From positions 1-5,933 of the forward strand of contig JAOZLM010000093.1 in NCBI GenBank assembly GCA_029934815.1: a stretch of 5,933 bases of DNA, read 5' to 3'. The position numbers and the translations under genes were made by a program. Of the stretch, positions 1 through 5,933 are shown one piece after another. Within the stretch, counting starts at the first letter, position 1. Each line of letters opens with the position of its first letter. Origin of the DNA: Desulfocapsa sp. GTDB taxonomy: Bacteria; Desulfobacterota; Desulfobulbia; Desulfobulbales; Desulfocapsaceae. Under the pieces are notes generated by a model, which searched no databases, had not been told where the DNA came from, and worked only from the letters and a program-made list of their open reading frames with translations.

Positions 1-218
1 CGTACACCAAGTCCTACCTGAATTCCGGTGGGTGATTCGGTATCTACTGACGTTTGTGAACCTGGTACCCGCATAATCTGGTACATAAGATCCTGGAAAT
101 CAGCTCTGCTTTTTTTGAATCCTGTGGTGGAAACGTTGGCGAGATTGTTCGCAATTACGTCAAGATTTAACTGCTGAGCGTTCATGCCGGTGGTGCCGGT
201 CCAGAGTGATCGTATCAT
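1..218 (-). CDS. flgG: Flagellar distal rod protein FlgG (N-terminal 72 residues; 3' part outside window)
   Basis: This is the start of the distal rod subunit, which is exported by the flagellar type III system and polymerises in the periplasm between the proximal rod and the hook. The ATG at 218 begins MIRSLWTGTTGMNAQQ, followed by the rod/hook N-terminal signature with IANNLANVSTTGFKKSRADF at about residues 22-41 and then DLMYQIMR. All of this is typical of FlgG. The start is supported by AAGGA at 229-225, 6 nt upstream of the ATG. The gene runs off the low-coordinate edge after 72 full codons, and FlgG is normally about 260 residues. It lies 27 nt downstream of flgF with no promoter or terminator visible between them, so the two are probably cotranscribed. 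FlgG is distinguished from the paralogous FlgF next door by the IRSLWTG start and the LMYQ segment. Confidence 0.96.
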   Translation of the reverse strand, partial: MIRSLWTGTTGMNAQQLNLDVIANNLANVSTTGFKKSRADFQDLMYQIMRVPGSQTSVDTESPTGIQVGLGV

Positions 219-245
219 AATTGTTCCTTAAAAAATGAGGTTATA

Positions 246-995
246 TTAGCCAATTGTTCCAAGTTCGTCCTGTTTCTGTCCCAGTTTAGAGTAGGCTTGA
301 ATTACTTTCTGGTAACTTTCAAAGGTTCTCATAGATTCTATCATAAGAGCCATTTCTTCTGTTGTATTGATGTTTGACATTTCAAGATTGCCGACGGCCA
401 GATAAGGTTCTTCAACTACCGTTTCCTGCGCCCCTTGCTCCAGAGAATAGAGTGTGTCAGATACCCGTTTTAATTTATTGGTATCATTAATGGTGACAAT
501 TCCAAGTTCTCCAACAATATTTCTTGTGCCGTCCACTGATAGAATAGATATTTCACCAAGACTGTTTACTGAGACCTTTGATGTGTCAGTTTCAGGAATT
601 GTTATAAGTGCATTGCCTTCATCTAATACCGGCATATCGTTTCCGGTGAGAAGTGTTCCATCGCTATCTACGTGGAAGTCTCCTCGTCTTGTGTAACGGA
701 CGCCATCTGTTGCCTGAACTTTAAAGAACCCATCTCCATGTATTGCGATATCAAGCGGATTTGCAGTTTCTTTCATGGGGCCTTCGGTGAAATCAGTAAA
801 ATTATCACGAATTCGACTGTAGTTAATCCCCTTGGCATTGGCTGTTTGCTGCTCACCAGATAAAATGGATTCGAAAGTCATACTGTTTTTTTTGTAGCCA
901 ACAGTATTCACATTTGCGAGATTGGCAGAAATATTTGCCATTCGCTGTTCGCGGGATATTGCCCCGGCAAGGGCGCTGTATTTTCCTGAAACCAT
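246..995 (-). CDS. flgF: Flagellar proximal rod protein FlgF
   Basis: The 249-residue protein is the usual size for FlgF, a proximal rod subunit secreted by the flagellar export apparatus without a cleaved signal peptide. The N-terminal rod/hook helix carries SANLANVNTVGYKK (residues 23-36). The central body has GPMKETANPLDIAIHGDGFF (72-91) and VRYTRRGDFHVDSDGTLLTG (99-118). The C-terminal helix begins with LEMSNINTTEEMALMIESMR (204-223) and continues FESYQKVIQAY. This layout is shared by FlgF and FlgG. The full-length FlgG begins just downstream, which assigns this copy to FlgF. The ATG at 995 places the conserved helix at the normal distance, but no Shine-Dalgarno sequence precedes it. A sigma-28-like promoter lies in the 89-nt gap upstream. 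A general hook-basal-body paralogue name is the only alternative. Confidence 0.93.
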   Translation of the reverse strand: MVSGKYSALAGAISREQRMANISANLANVNTVGYKKNSMTFESILSGEQQTANAKGINYSRIRDNFTDFTEGPMKETANPLDIAIHGDGFFKVQATDGVRYTRRGDFHVDSDGTLLTGNDMPVLDEGNALITIPETDTSKVSVNSLGEISILSVDGTRNIVGELGIVTINDTNKLKRVSDTLYSLEQGAQETVVEEPYLAVGNLEMSNINTTEEMALMIESMRTFESYQKVIQAYSKLGQKQDELGTIG

Positions 996-1039
996 AGTTT
1001 TATTATTTGTTTAATGTGAGTTGTGGTTGTTTTGTTATT
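996..1039 (-). promoter_or_regulatory. G-free, Shine-Dalgarno-less leader of flgF
   Basis: The 44 nt immediately before the flgF ATG contain no C on the + strand, so the transcript leader has no G. It consists only of A, C and U, with an AAACAAAUAAUAAAAC-type stretch next to the start codon. A Shine-Dalgarno element is therefore impossible here, and G-C or G-U pairing within the leader is excluded, so it should be single-stranded. All neighbouring genes whose starts I could check, except flhF, have a purine-rich ribosome site. Initiation on such leaders usually relies on an open start region and ribosomal protein S1; that part is inference. Confidence 0.6.
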
Positions 1040-1047
1040 CCCTTATC

Positions 1048-1075
1048 TAATCGGCATTTTGTAAGCAATTCTTTA
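1048..1075 (-). promoter_or_regulatory. Putative sigma-28 (FliA) promoter for flgF-flgG
   Basis: On the minus strand TAAAGAAT (1075-1068) is followed by GCCGATTA (1055-1048). The flagellar sigma-28 consensus is TAAAGTTT, 11 nt, GCCGATAA. The -10 matches 7 of 8 positions and the -35 matches 6 of 8, including the TAAAG core. The spacer is 12 nt, one longer than ideal. The site lies wholly within the gap between the stop of the DUF2802-like gene and flgF, in the correct orientation. Transcription would start near 1044-1041, giving a leader of about 46-49 nt. The gene for the cognate sigma factor is two genes upstream. No sigma-54 GG/GC pair was found in this gap. The match is by eye and has not been scored statistically. 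Confidence 0.6.
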
Positions 1076-1084
1076 GTATAAAGA

Positions 1085-1477
1085 CTAGTTTTGAGACACT
1101 CGTAAATTAGTCAGTTTTAAGAGCTGATTTATTTCGTGTCCCGACATACCAAGAGCAGATGCGATCTTGTCAGTGGTCATGCCGGATTGAAACATTGACT
1201 GAGCATATCCGTAACGCTCAGGAGCACATATTTTTTCTTTTTTACTACTGTATGCAGCACGTGATTTTTGCAATTCGGTGCTCACTTCTGCATGTCTGAG
1301 GCTGTTTTGAAACTCCAGCTCTCTGCTTTCAGTGTCTTTTATTATTTGCAATTCTTTCTGGAGTGCTTCAATGGCGTTATTCTGTTTTTTACCAGATACT
1401 CCAATGAGTATTGACCGTAAAAAAACAAGGATACAAAGAGAAATAGCTGAAAGCATAACAATCGTATTGTATTCCAT
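1085..1477 (-). CDS. Membrane-anchored coiled-coil/HTH protein, DUF2802-like (SwrB-like position and architecture)
   Basis: This small protein of 130 residues has no assured function. One hydrophobic segment at about residues 5-26 (MLSAISLCILVFLRSILIG) acts as an N-terminal anchor. It is followed by a charged, probably coiled-coil helix at 32-75, and a C-terminal helix-turn-helix-like segment at about 86-122 (PERYGYAQSMFQSGMTTDKI, then ALGMSGHEINQLLKL). That last segment resembles DUF2802, found in proteobacterial chemotaxis/flagellar loci. Bacillus SwrB, encoded directly after sigD, has the same plan of anchor, coiled coil and C-terminal domain and promotes activation of the flagellar export apparatus. 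Its position here, 15 nt after the sigma-28 gene, is the same. The ATG at 1477 is supported by AAGGAG at 1490-1485 with 7-nt spacing. With the HTH tethered to a membrane protein, a protein-protein role looks likelier than DNA binding. The family assignment is from memory of the pattern, and the functional analogy is inference. Confidence 0.8.
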   Translation of the reverse strand: MEYNTIVMLSAISLCILVFLRSILIGVSGKKQNNAIEALQKELQIIKDTESRELEFQNSLRHAEVSTELQKSRAAYSSKKEKICAPERYGYAQSMFQSGMTTDKIASALGMSGHEINQLLKLTNLRVSQN

Positions 1478-1492
1478 GGTGTTACTCCTTTT

Positions 1493-2224
1493 TCAGTCAA
1501 TATTGTTTTTCACTTTGTTTTTTAATTTAATGAGTGCCTGACTATGCAGCTGGGAAATACGTCCTTCTGATACATCTAGAACTACCGCAATCTCTTTTTG
1601 GGTTAATTCCTCGTAATAATATAGCGAGATAACCAGTCGTTCTTTTTCTGAGAGTTGTTCAAGGATTGAAGCTATTGCTTTACTGAGCTCATGGTCTTCA
1701 AAAATGGCGACCGGAGAGGCACTTTTGTGACTGTCAACAAGCGCGTCCTGAAAAGATCGTCCGGTATCTGAATGATCAAGGGTTTCATTCAAACTTACAC
1801 AACCAAGATGACTGACCTGTCCAAGCATTTTCTGATATTGTGAAAGGCTGAGTTCCATGCGCTCTGCCATCTCAGATTCATCAGGAGTGCGGCCGAGTTT
1901 GCGCTCAAGTTCTGCCATACATCTGCCAATACTTGTCTGCTTTTCACGAAGGGATCTTGAAAACCAGTCAAGTTTTCGCATCTCATCAAGAATTGCTCCC
2001 CGAATGCGATATTCAGCAAACGTTTTAAAAAGAATTTTTTTCTCTGGCTTAAATTTGTTTGCGGCGTCAATCAAACCCATCATTCCTGCACTACGCATAT
2101 CATCACGGTTCATAAATGCCGGAACCTGAGTAACCATTCGTCCGGCGATGATATCAACAAGAGTGAGATGATCTTTGATCAGTGTTGTCCTGTCTTCAGG
2201 GAGTTGCTGGGGGGTGTAGGTCAT
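1493..2224 (-). CDS. fliA: RNA polymerase sigma factor FliA (sigma-28)
   Basis: The 243-residue protein is the normal length for FliA, which directs RNA polymerase to late flagellar, motor and chemotaxis promoters and is held by FlgM until hook completion. Sigma region 2 covers about residues 15-95, with DDMRSAGMMGLIDAANKFKP (41-60) and then FKTFAEYRIRGAILDEMRKL (66-85) followed by DWFSRSLR, the hallmark of the FliA/WhiG group. Region 3 is at about 96-150 (GRTPDESEMAERM). Region 4 is at about 183-240 with LSEKERLVISLYYYEELTQK (191-210), EIAVVLDVSEGRISQLHSQA (211-230) as the promoter-binding HTH, and a basic tail. An in-frame ATG at 2311 would add a 29-residue tail unlike sigma factors and deep inside flhG. 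The ATG at 2224, 2 nt after the flhG stop and behind a purine-rich ribosome site, is preferred. FlgM is not in this window. Confidence 0.97.
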   Translation of the reverse strand: MTYTPQQLPEDRTTLIKDHLTLVDIIAGRMVTQVPAFMNRDDMRSAGMMGLIDAANKFKPEKKILFKTFAEYRIRGAILDEMRKLDWFSRSLREKQTSIGRCMAELERKLGRTPDESEMAERMELSLSQYQKMLGQVSHLGCVSLNETLDHSDTGRSFQDALVDSHKSASPVAIFEDHELSKAIASILEQLSEKERLVISLYYYEELTQKEIAVVLDVSEGRISQLHSQALIKLKNKVKNNID

Positions 2225-2226
2225 GG

Positions 2227-3138
2227 TCAGCCTCTTCCTCCAATATCCAGTAAACGTTTCCAGAAAAACTGCACACCACCTTTGGGCGTGGCGGGAGCCT
2301 GTTCTGAACAAATTGTAGCTGCAAGTTGCCCAAATGCTGTTGCGATTTTAGACACAGGGAAGAGATCTACCATAACACGCTGTTTGCGGATGGCGTCCAC
2401 CATCTGTCTGTCGGCAGGGATTGAGCCTAGAAAATCGATAGAAATATCAAGGTACCGGTTAGATACCATGGTAAGTTTTCGATACACATCCAGGGCTTCA
2501 TTTTCATTTTGGGTCTGGTTTACAACAAGATTAAATGATTTTTCATGATACTGGGTGGAGAGCAATTTCATTAATGCATAAGCATCGGTGATGGCTGTTG
2601 GGTCCGGGGTGGTCACCACAAGTATTTCCTGGGCAGCTGTATTGAAATAAGTGACGTTTTCGGAGATTCCTGCTTCGGTATCGATAAGAACAAAGTCAAA
2701 ATCATTGTGCATTGAATCAAGGCCATCAAGTAATTTAAGTTTCTGGCTTGAATCTAAACGGGTGAAATTCTGAACACCGGATCCGGCAGGTAAGATTTGT
2801 ATGCCATGGGGGCCTTCCACAAGAATATCAGCAAGTGCATGATCACCTGAGAAAAAGTGATTGAGATTGTATTTGGGAGCAAGTCCGAAAACAACATCGA
2901 TATTGGCAAGCCCCAGATCTGCATCAAGGATGAGAACTTTTTTACCCATCATGGCCATTGAGACTGCCAGGTTGGCAACAACGGCAGTTTTACCAACTCC
3001 GCCTTTACCACTGGTTATGGCATAGACTCTTGTGGCAGATTCGATTTGATCATCTGCATTCTTATTCTTGAGTCCATTTCCCATGGCTCGCAGGCTGCCT
3101 GCCTGATCCTGAATAACTGAATTCTGTGAATTACTCAT
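2227..3138 (-). CDS. flhG: Flagellar number regulator FlhG (MinD-like ATPase; FleN/YlxH)
   Basis: The 303-residue MinD/ParA-type ATPase works with FlhF to limit flagellar number. Near the N terminus DQAGSLR (residues 11-17) matches the DQAxxLR motif by which FlhG stimulates the FlhF GTPase. The deviant Walker A GKGGVGKT is at 44-51, with Lys45 as the signature lysine. DADLGLANID is at 72-81. The Walker B/switch region LIDTEAGIS is at 151-159, where Glu155 sits at a position that is often Gly in this family. The C-terminal VQFFWKRLLDI is a likely amphipathic membrane-targeting helix, as in MinD and FlhG. The start chosen is the ATG at 3138, which overlaps the flhF stop by 8 nt and has GAAGGA at 3151-3146 with 7-nt spacing. 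A GTG five codons upstream (3153) lacks such a site. A chromosomal ParA or MinD is excluded by the DQAxxLR motif and the flhF neighbour. Confidence 0.96.
   Translation of the reverse strand: MSNSQNSVIQDQAGSLRAMGNGLKNKNADDQIESATRVYAITSGKGGVGKTAVVANLAVSMAMMGKKVLILDADLGLANIDVVFGLAPKYNLNHFFSGDHALADILVEGPHGIQILPAGSGVQNFTRLDSSQKLKLLDGLDSMHNDFDFVLIDTEAGISENVTYFNTAAQEILVVTTPDPTAITDAYALMKLLSTQYHEKSFNLVVNQTQNENEALDVYRKLTMVSNRYLDISIDFLGSIPADRQMVDAIRKQRVMVDLFPVSKIATAFGQLAATICSEQAPATPKGGVQFFWKRLLDIGGRG
2231..2241 (-). promoter_or_regulatory. fliA ribosome binding site inside the flhG 3' end
   Basis: The minus strand reads GGAGGAAGAGG across these bases, within the last codons of flhG (Gly-Gly-Arg-Gly before the stop). 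It offers two overlapping Shine-Dalgarno options: AAGAGG 6 nt and GGAGG 12 nt upstream of the ATG at 2224. This decides the fliA start against the longer in-frame option at 2311 and suggests translational coupling of fliA to flhG, whose stop is 2 nt away. Confidence 0.75.
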
Positions 3139-4348
3139 ATACTGATCCTTCACCTGGTGACATTATTAGTTTTGAAAGTGTTTTTTTATCTGCTTCCATA
3201 ATATCCTCCGGCACTCGTTGTCCGTTGGCTATAAATGAGAAAGGGATTTTGTTTCGAATTTGCAGGTCTAATAAAACGCCCAGACTACTGCATTCATCAA
3301 TCTTTGTGATAAGTGTATGGTCATATCCAAGAACAGCAAAACGATCCATTGCTTCGTAGAGTTCGTTCTCACGGGTTGTGGCTGACAGTACCAGATGTTT
3401 GTCAATTAAGAGATCAGGGCGAAGATAGGATGCCAGTTCCTCGATGCAGAGGCTATCCTTTGGGCTTCTGCCGGCAGTGTCTATTAAGATCAGATCCTTA
3501 TCCCGGAGTTTGAGTAATGCGCGCTCAAATTGTTCAGGGTTGAGTACAACTTCCACCGGAAGATCCATGATGTCACCGTATACTTTCAACTGTTCAACTG
3601 CAGCAATACGATACGTATCGATTGTTATAAACCCAATGGATCCAGAAAAATTACTCAAATAGTTGGCTGCAATTTTTGCAAGGCTGGTGGTTTTCCCGAC
3701 TCCGGTGGGGCCGACAAGGGCCAGGCGGTGTTGCTTTTTATCGTCGTTTGTACTGAAGATATCATTGCTTACATGAAACAGTTCTTCAAAGATATCAGAT
3801 AAATATTGTTGTTGGGAAAAGGGGTCAGATAATTCTTCAAGGGTGAGTGATTCTTTTGCAAACCCGGTTATTGTCTGGGCTGTCTGCTGGCTGATACCAA
3901 GATCAAGAATTCGTTGTTGCAGGGAACCCAGAACAGTGTCATTTGTTGAGGGATTTGCCTGTATAGAATGCTGACGACTGTTCATCCTGGTCATCTCCTG
4001 ACCAAGATTTTTTATCATTCCTTTTAATTCATCGACTTCTGACTGGATTTTGGATTGATTTTCAGGTTCAGCTGCTGCGGCTACAGGAGTTGGCGTTTGA
4101 GGTGATTCTTTCTGTACCTGAAATGACCGATCATAGGTACCACTTATTGCGGATTTCTTAGGTTCTTCCACTTCCGGCCAGTCAGAATCCAATGCAGCAG
4201 TGATCTCAAAGCTTTTTTTACCAAGTAATCCAAGTTTTCCTGAATGCACTGTTTTGGTGGACAGAATCATGGCATCAGGACCCAGTTCATCCTTTACCAT
4301 TTTAAGGCCGCTTGCAATATCGGAAGATTCGTAAACTTTAACTTGCAT
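3131..4348 (-). CDS. flhF: Flagellar placement GTPase FlhF (SRP-type)
   Basis: The 405-residue SRP-family GTPase marks the site of flagellar assembly, usually a cell pole, and is switched off by FlhG. The N-terminal B domain (about 1-60) starts MQVKVYESSDIASGLKMVKD and includes GPDAMILSTKTV. A Pro/Ala-rich, probably disordered linker (about 60-98) and a short charged helix (about 98-125) follow. The N domain is at about 138-200. The G domain carries the P-loop GPTGVGKTT (213-221), DTYRIAAVEQL (244-254), DTAGR (290-294), TKID (348-351) and GQRVPEDI (376-383), so all GTPase motifs are intact. The ATG at 4348 overlaps the flhA stop by 11 nt. No strong Shine-Dalgarno precedes it, so coupling to flhA translation is likely. 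FtsY and Ffh are excluded by the B domain, the gene context and the lack of an M domain. Confidence 0.97.
   Translation of the reverse strand: MQVKVYESSDIASGLKMVKDELGPDAMILSTKTVHSGKLGLLGKKSFEITAALDSDWPEVEEPKKSAISGTYDRSFQVQKESPQTPTPVAAAAEPENQSKIQSEVDELKGMIKNLGQEMTRMNSRQHSIQANPSTNDTVLGSLQQRILDLGISQQTAQTITGFAKESLTLEELSDPFSQQQYLSDIFEELFHVSNDIFSTNDDKKQHRLALVGPTGVGKTTSLAKIAANYLSNFSGSIGFITIDTYRIAAVEQLKVYGDIMDLPVEVVLNPEQFERALLKLRDKDLILIDTAGRSPKDSLCIEELASYLRPDLLIDKHLVLSATTRENELYEAMDRFAVLGYDHTLITKIDECSSLGVLLDLQIRNKIPFSFIANGQRVPEDIMEADKKTLSKLIMSPGEGSVYE
3146..3151 (-). promoter_or_regulatory. flhG ribosome binding site
   Basis: GAAGGA on the minus strand lies 7 nt before the ATG at 3138 and inside the last codons of flhF. 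It favours that ATG over the in-frame GTG at 3153, which would overlap the site itself. The arrangement indicates coupled translation of flhF and flhG. Confidence 0.75.
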
Positions 4349-5933
4349 TGAGGTTAATTGCGCCTAGCGATTTTATTTTAATATTGGGCAGTATCTCATT
4401 GTGCGAGAGTACAACCAGTTGCGGATAGTATCGTTCTGTTAATTTGCGAACATGGGGGCGAATTTGTGGGGCTGCCAGAAGGGTGGGTTGCTGTCCGCCT
4501 TCAAACAGAGGCAATGCCTCACCAATTGAGTCGAGAATTAGTTGAGCTTTTGTAGGATCGATGGCCAGATATGCGCCTGTTTCTTTGTGTTGAACAGCTT
4601 GTGAAATCTCATTTTCGGCTGTTTTATCAAGCGTTATAAGGGGGATTACATTGTCGATGGCGAGATCATGACTGATGGTACGGGCAAGTGCGTGGCGTAC
4701 ATATTCTGTCAGGATATCAGTATCCTTGGTGACTGGTGCCCAGTCAGCCATGGATTCAAGGATGGTGCGTAAATCCCTGATGGACACGCTTTCACCAAGA
4801 AGATTTTGTAAAACCCGCATAATGGTGCCAAGAGAAACAATATCAGGCACAAGTTCTTCAACAAGTTTTGGATATGTTTTAGCGAGGTTATCAAGAAGAT
4901 TTTGTACTTCCTGTCGACCAATCAATTCATGGGCATGCTGTTTGATAATTTCTGAAATATGAGTGGCCATTACAGTGGTGCAATCAACAACTGTGTATCC
5001 GGCAATTTGAGCCCGTTCTTTTTTGTCTTCTGTAATCCATATAGCAGGAAGCCCGAAAGCTGGCTCCTCGGTGGGTACTCCTTTGATTTTTTCAGTGACC
5101 ATACCAGGATCCATGGCCATAAAATGACCCGGAAGCATTTCAGATGTAGCTACTTCAACGCCTTTTAGTGAAAAGGAATACTGATTTGGGGAGAGCTGGA
5201 GATTGTCTTTAATATGAACAGGTGGAACAATAAAACCGTTATTCATTGCAAATTGTCTGCGAATGGACTGGATGCGAACAAGAAGTTCGCCATCCTGATT
5301 TGCATCTACAAAAGGAATCAGGCCATAACCCACTTCAAGTTGTAACATATCTACATTGAGAAGCTCTTCGTAGTCTTCTTCAACTTTAGGCATTGGTTCA
5401 GAGACTTCTTCTTCCCTTGCCAGTTCCTCTTTGTTTTTATCGTTCTTGTCAAGATAGTAGGCGGTGACTGCAAGGAGTACTGCCAGGATAAGAAAAGGCA
5501 GGAAAGGCAATCCTGGAATTAGTGCAAATACCAGCAGGATAATAGATACAACCCACAATGCAATTGAGTACCTCGAAAACTGATCTTTGATATCAGAACC
5601 AAAATCTTTATCACCGGAAGCTCTGGTTACCAAAAGGCCTGCTGCTGTGGAAATGATAAGTGCCGGAATCTGGCCAACAAGCCCGTCACCAACGGTTAAG
5701 ATAGTATAGTTTGCCGCAGCTTCAGCCATTGGCATTCCTTTTTGGAGAACACCAATGATAAATCCTGCACCAATGTTGACAAGGGTGATGATAATACCTG
5801 CAATGGCATCCCCTTTAACAAACTTTGATGCACCATCCATGGCTCCATGAAAACTAGCTTCGGTGGAGATTTCTTCACGTCGTTGTTTTGCTTCCTGTTC
5901 ATTAATCAGACCGGCATTAAGATCAGCATCAAT
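4338..5933 (-). CDS. flhA: Flagellar export-gate protein FlhA (C-terminal 531 residues; 5' end outside window)
   Basis: FlhA forms the nonameric inner-membrane gate of the flagellar type III secretion system. Its cytoplasmic ring receives chaperone-substrate complexes. The frame is open to the window edge. The first ATG inside (5840) is internal, because upstream codons read DADLNAGLINEQEAKQRREE, the conserved cytoplasmic loop before MDGASKFVKGDAIAG (window residues 32-46). By comparison with FlhA proteins of about 690 residues, roughly 165 N-terminal residues are missing. Hydrophobic segments lie at about 43-64, 84-102, 123-139 and 142-160. A highly charged linker (161-195) and the cytoplasmic domain follow, with GYGLIPFVD (202-210), GLPAIWITEDKKERAQIAGY, TTVMATHISEIIKQHAHELI and the segment starting DIVSLGTIMRVLQNLL. 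The loop reads FHGAMDG where FYGAMDG is common. A virulence-type gate (SctV) is unlikely given flhF, flhG and fliA downstream. Confidence 0.97.
   Translation of the reverse strand: MDADLNAGLINEQEAKQRREEISTEASFHGAMDGASKFVKGDAIAGIIITLVNIGAGFIIGVLQKGMPMAEAAANYTILTVGDGLVGQIPALIISTAAGLLVTRASGDKDFGSDIKDQFSRYSIALWVVSIILLVFALIPGLPFLPFLILAVLLAVTAYYLDKNDKNKEELAREEEVSEPMPKVEEDYEELLNVDMLQLEVGYGLIPFVDANQDGELLVRIQSIRRQFAMNNGFIVPPVHIKDNLQLSPNQYSFSLKGVEVATSEMLPGHFMAMDPGMVTEKIKGVPTEEPAFGLPAIWITEDKKERAQIAGYTVVDCTTVMATHISEIIKQHAHELIGRQEVQNLLDNLAKTYPKLVEELVPDIVSLGTIMRVLQNLLGESVSIRDLRTILESMADWAPVTKDTDILTEYVRHALARTISHDLAIDNVIPLITLDKTAENEISQAVQHKETGAYLAIDPTKAQLILDSIGEALPLFEGGQQPTLLAAPQIRPHVRKLTERYYPQLVVLSHNEILPNIKIKSLGAINLNAS

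Noticed and set aside
996..1084. Possible rho-independent terminator between the DUF2802-like gene and flgF
   Set aside because: No GC-rich inverted repeat followed by a U run is present on the minus strand, so read-through from the upstream operon is not excluded.
1795..2070. 91-codon minus-strand frame inside fliA
   Set aside because: It is out of frame within the well-conserved sigma-factor coding region and has low-complexity, motif-free content. The frames at 4709-4921 and 5696-5902 inside flhA are rejected for the same reason.
2225..2311. Longer fliA start at 2311, giving a 272-residue protein
   Set aside because: The extra 29 residues do not resemble a sigma factor and overlap flhG deeply. 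The ATG at 2224 has a ribosome site and sits 2 nt after the flhG stop.
2168..2548. 126-codon forward-strand frame antisense to flhG and the fliA start
   Set aside because: It lies wholly opposite genes with clear family motifs, and its translation shows no recognisable domain. The same applies to all other forward-strand frames in the window.
3139..3153. GTG start for flhG at 3153
   Set aside because: It has no Shine-Dalgarno sequence, while the ATG at 3138 has GAAGGA at 7-nt spacing and overlaps the flhF stop in the usual way.
5841..5933. flhA beginning at the ATG at 5840
   Set aside because: The upstream codons to the window edge are in frame and encode the conserved FlhA loop before MDGASKF, so this ATG is internal and the gene continues beyond the window.

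Overview
The window is a single block of flagellar genes, all on the minus strand and tightly packed. In the direction of transcription (high to low coordinates) the order is flhA (5' end outside the window), flhF, flhG, fliA, a small membrane-anchored helix-turn-helix protein of the DUF2802 type, flgF, and the first 72 codons of flgG. I see no RNA genes, mobile elements, CRISPR arrays or terminators. The forward-strand open frames are antisense shadows of these genes.

The order flhA-flhF-flhG-fliA followed by rod genes flgF-flgG, the moderate GC content, and the protein sequences fit a polarly flagellated Gram-negative bacterium. The Desulfobacterota (former Deltaproteobacteria) are my best guess. 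This is inferred from layout and sequence flavour, not from any search. The FlhF/FlhG pair implies controlled flagellar placement and number.

Region by region: 5933-4338 encodes about three quarters of the export-gate protein FlhA. From 4348 to 1493 three genes follow with overlaps or minimal gaps: flhF overlaps flhA by 11 nt, flhG overlaps flhF by 8 nt, and fliA starts 2 nt after flhG. They encode the SRP-like GTPase that sets where a flagellum is built, the MinD-like ATPase that limits flagellar number, and the flagellar sigma factor sigma-28. Fifteen nt later comes the DUF2802-like gene (1477-1085). It has the position and architecture of Bacillus SwrB, the gene right after sigD. An 89-nt gap (1084-996) holds a good match to a sigma-28 promoter and a 44-nt leader with no G at all. 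It is followed by flgF and, 27 nt on, flgG, which encode rod proteins.

Together the genes cover export-gate assembly (FlhA), placement and counting (FlhF, FlhG), late-gene transcription (FliA) and the rod (FlgF, FlgG). Nothing here is a wholly new system. The points most worth a second look are the SwrB-like small protein and the apparent FliA-dependent promoter with a G-free, Shine-Dalgarno-less leader in front of the rod genes.
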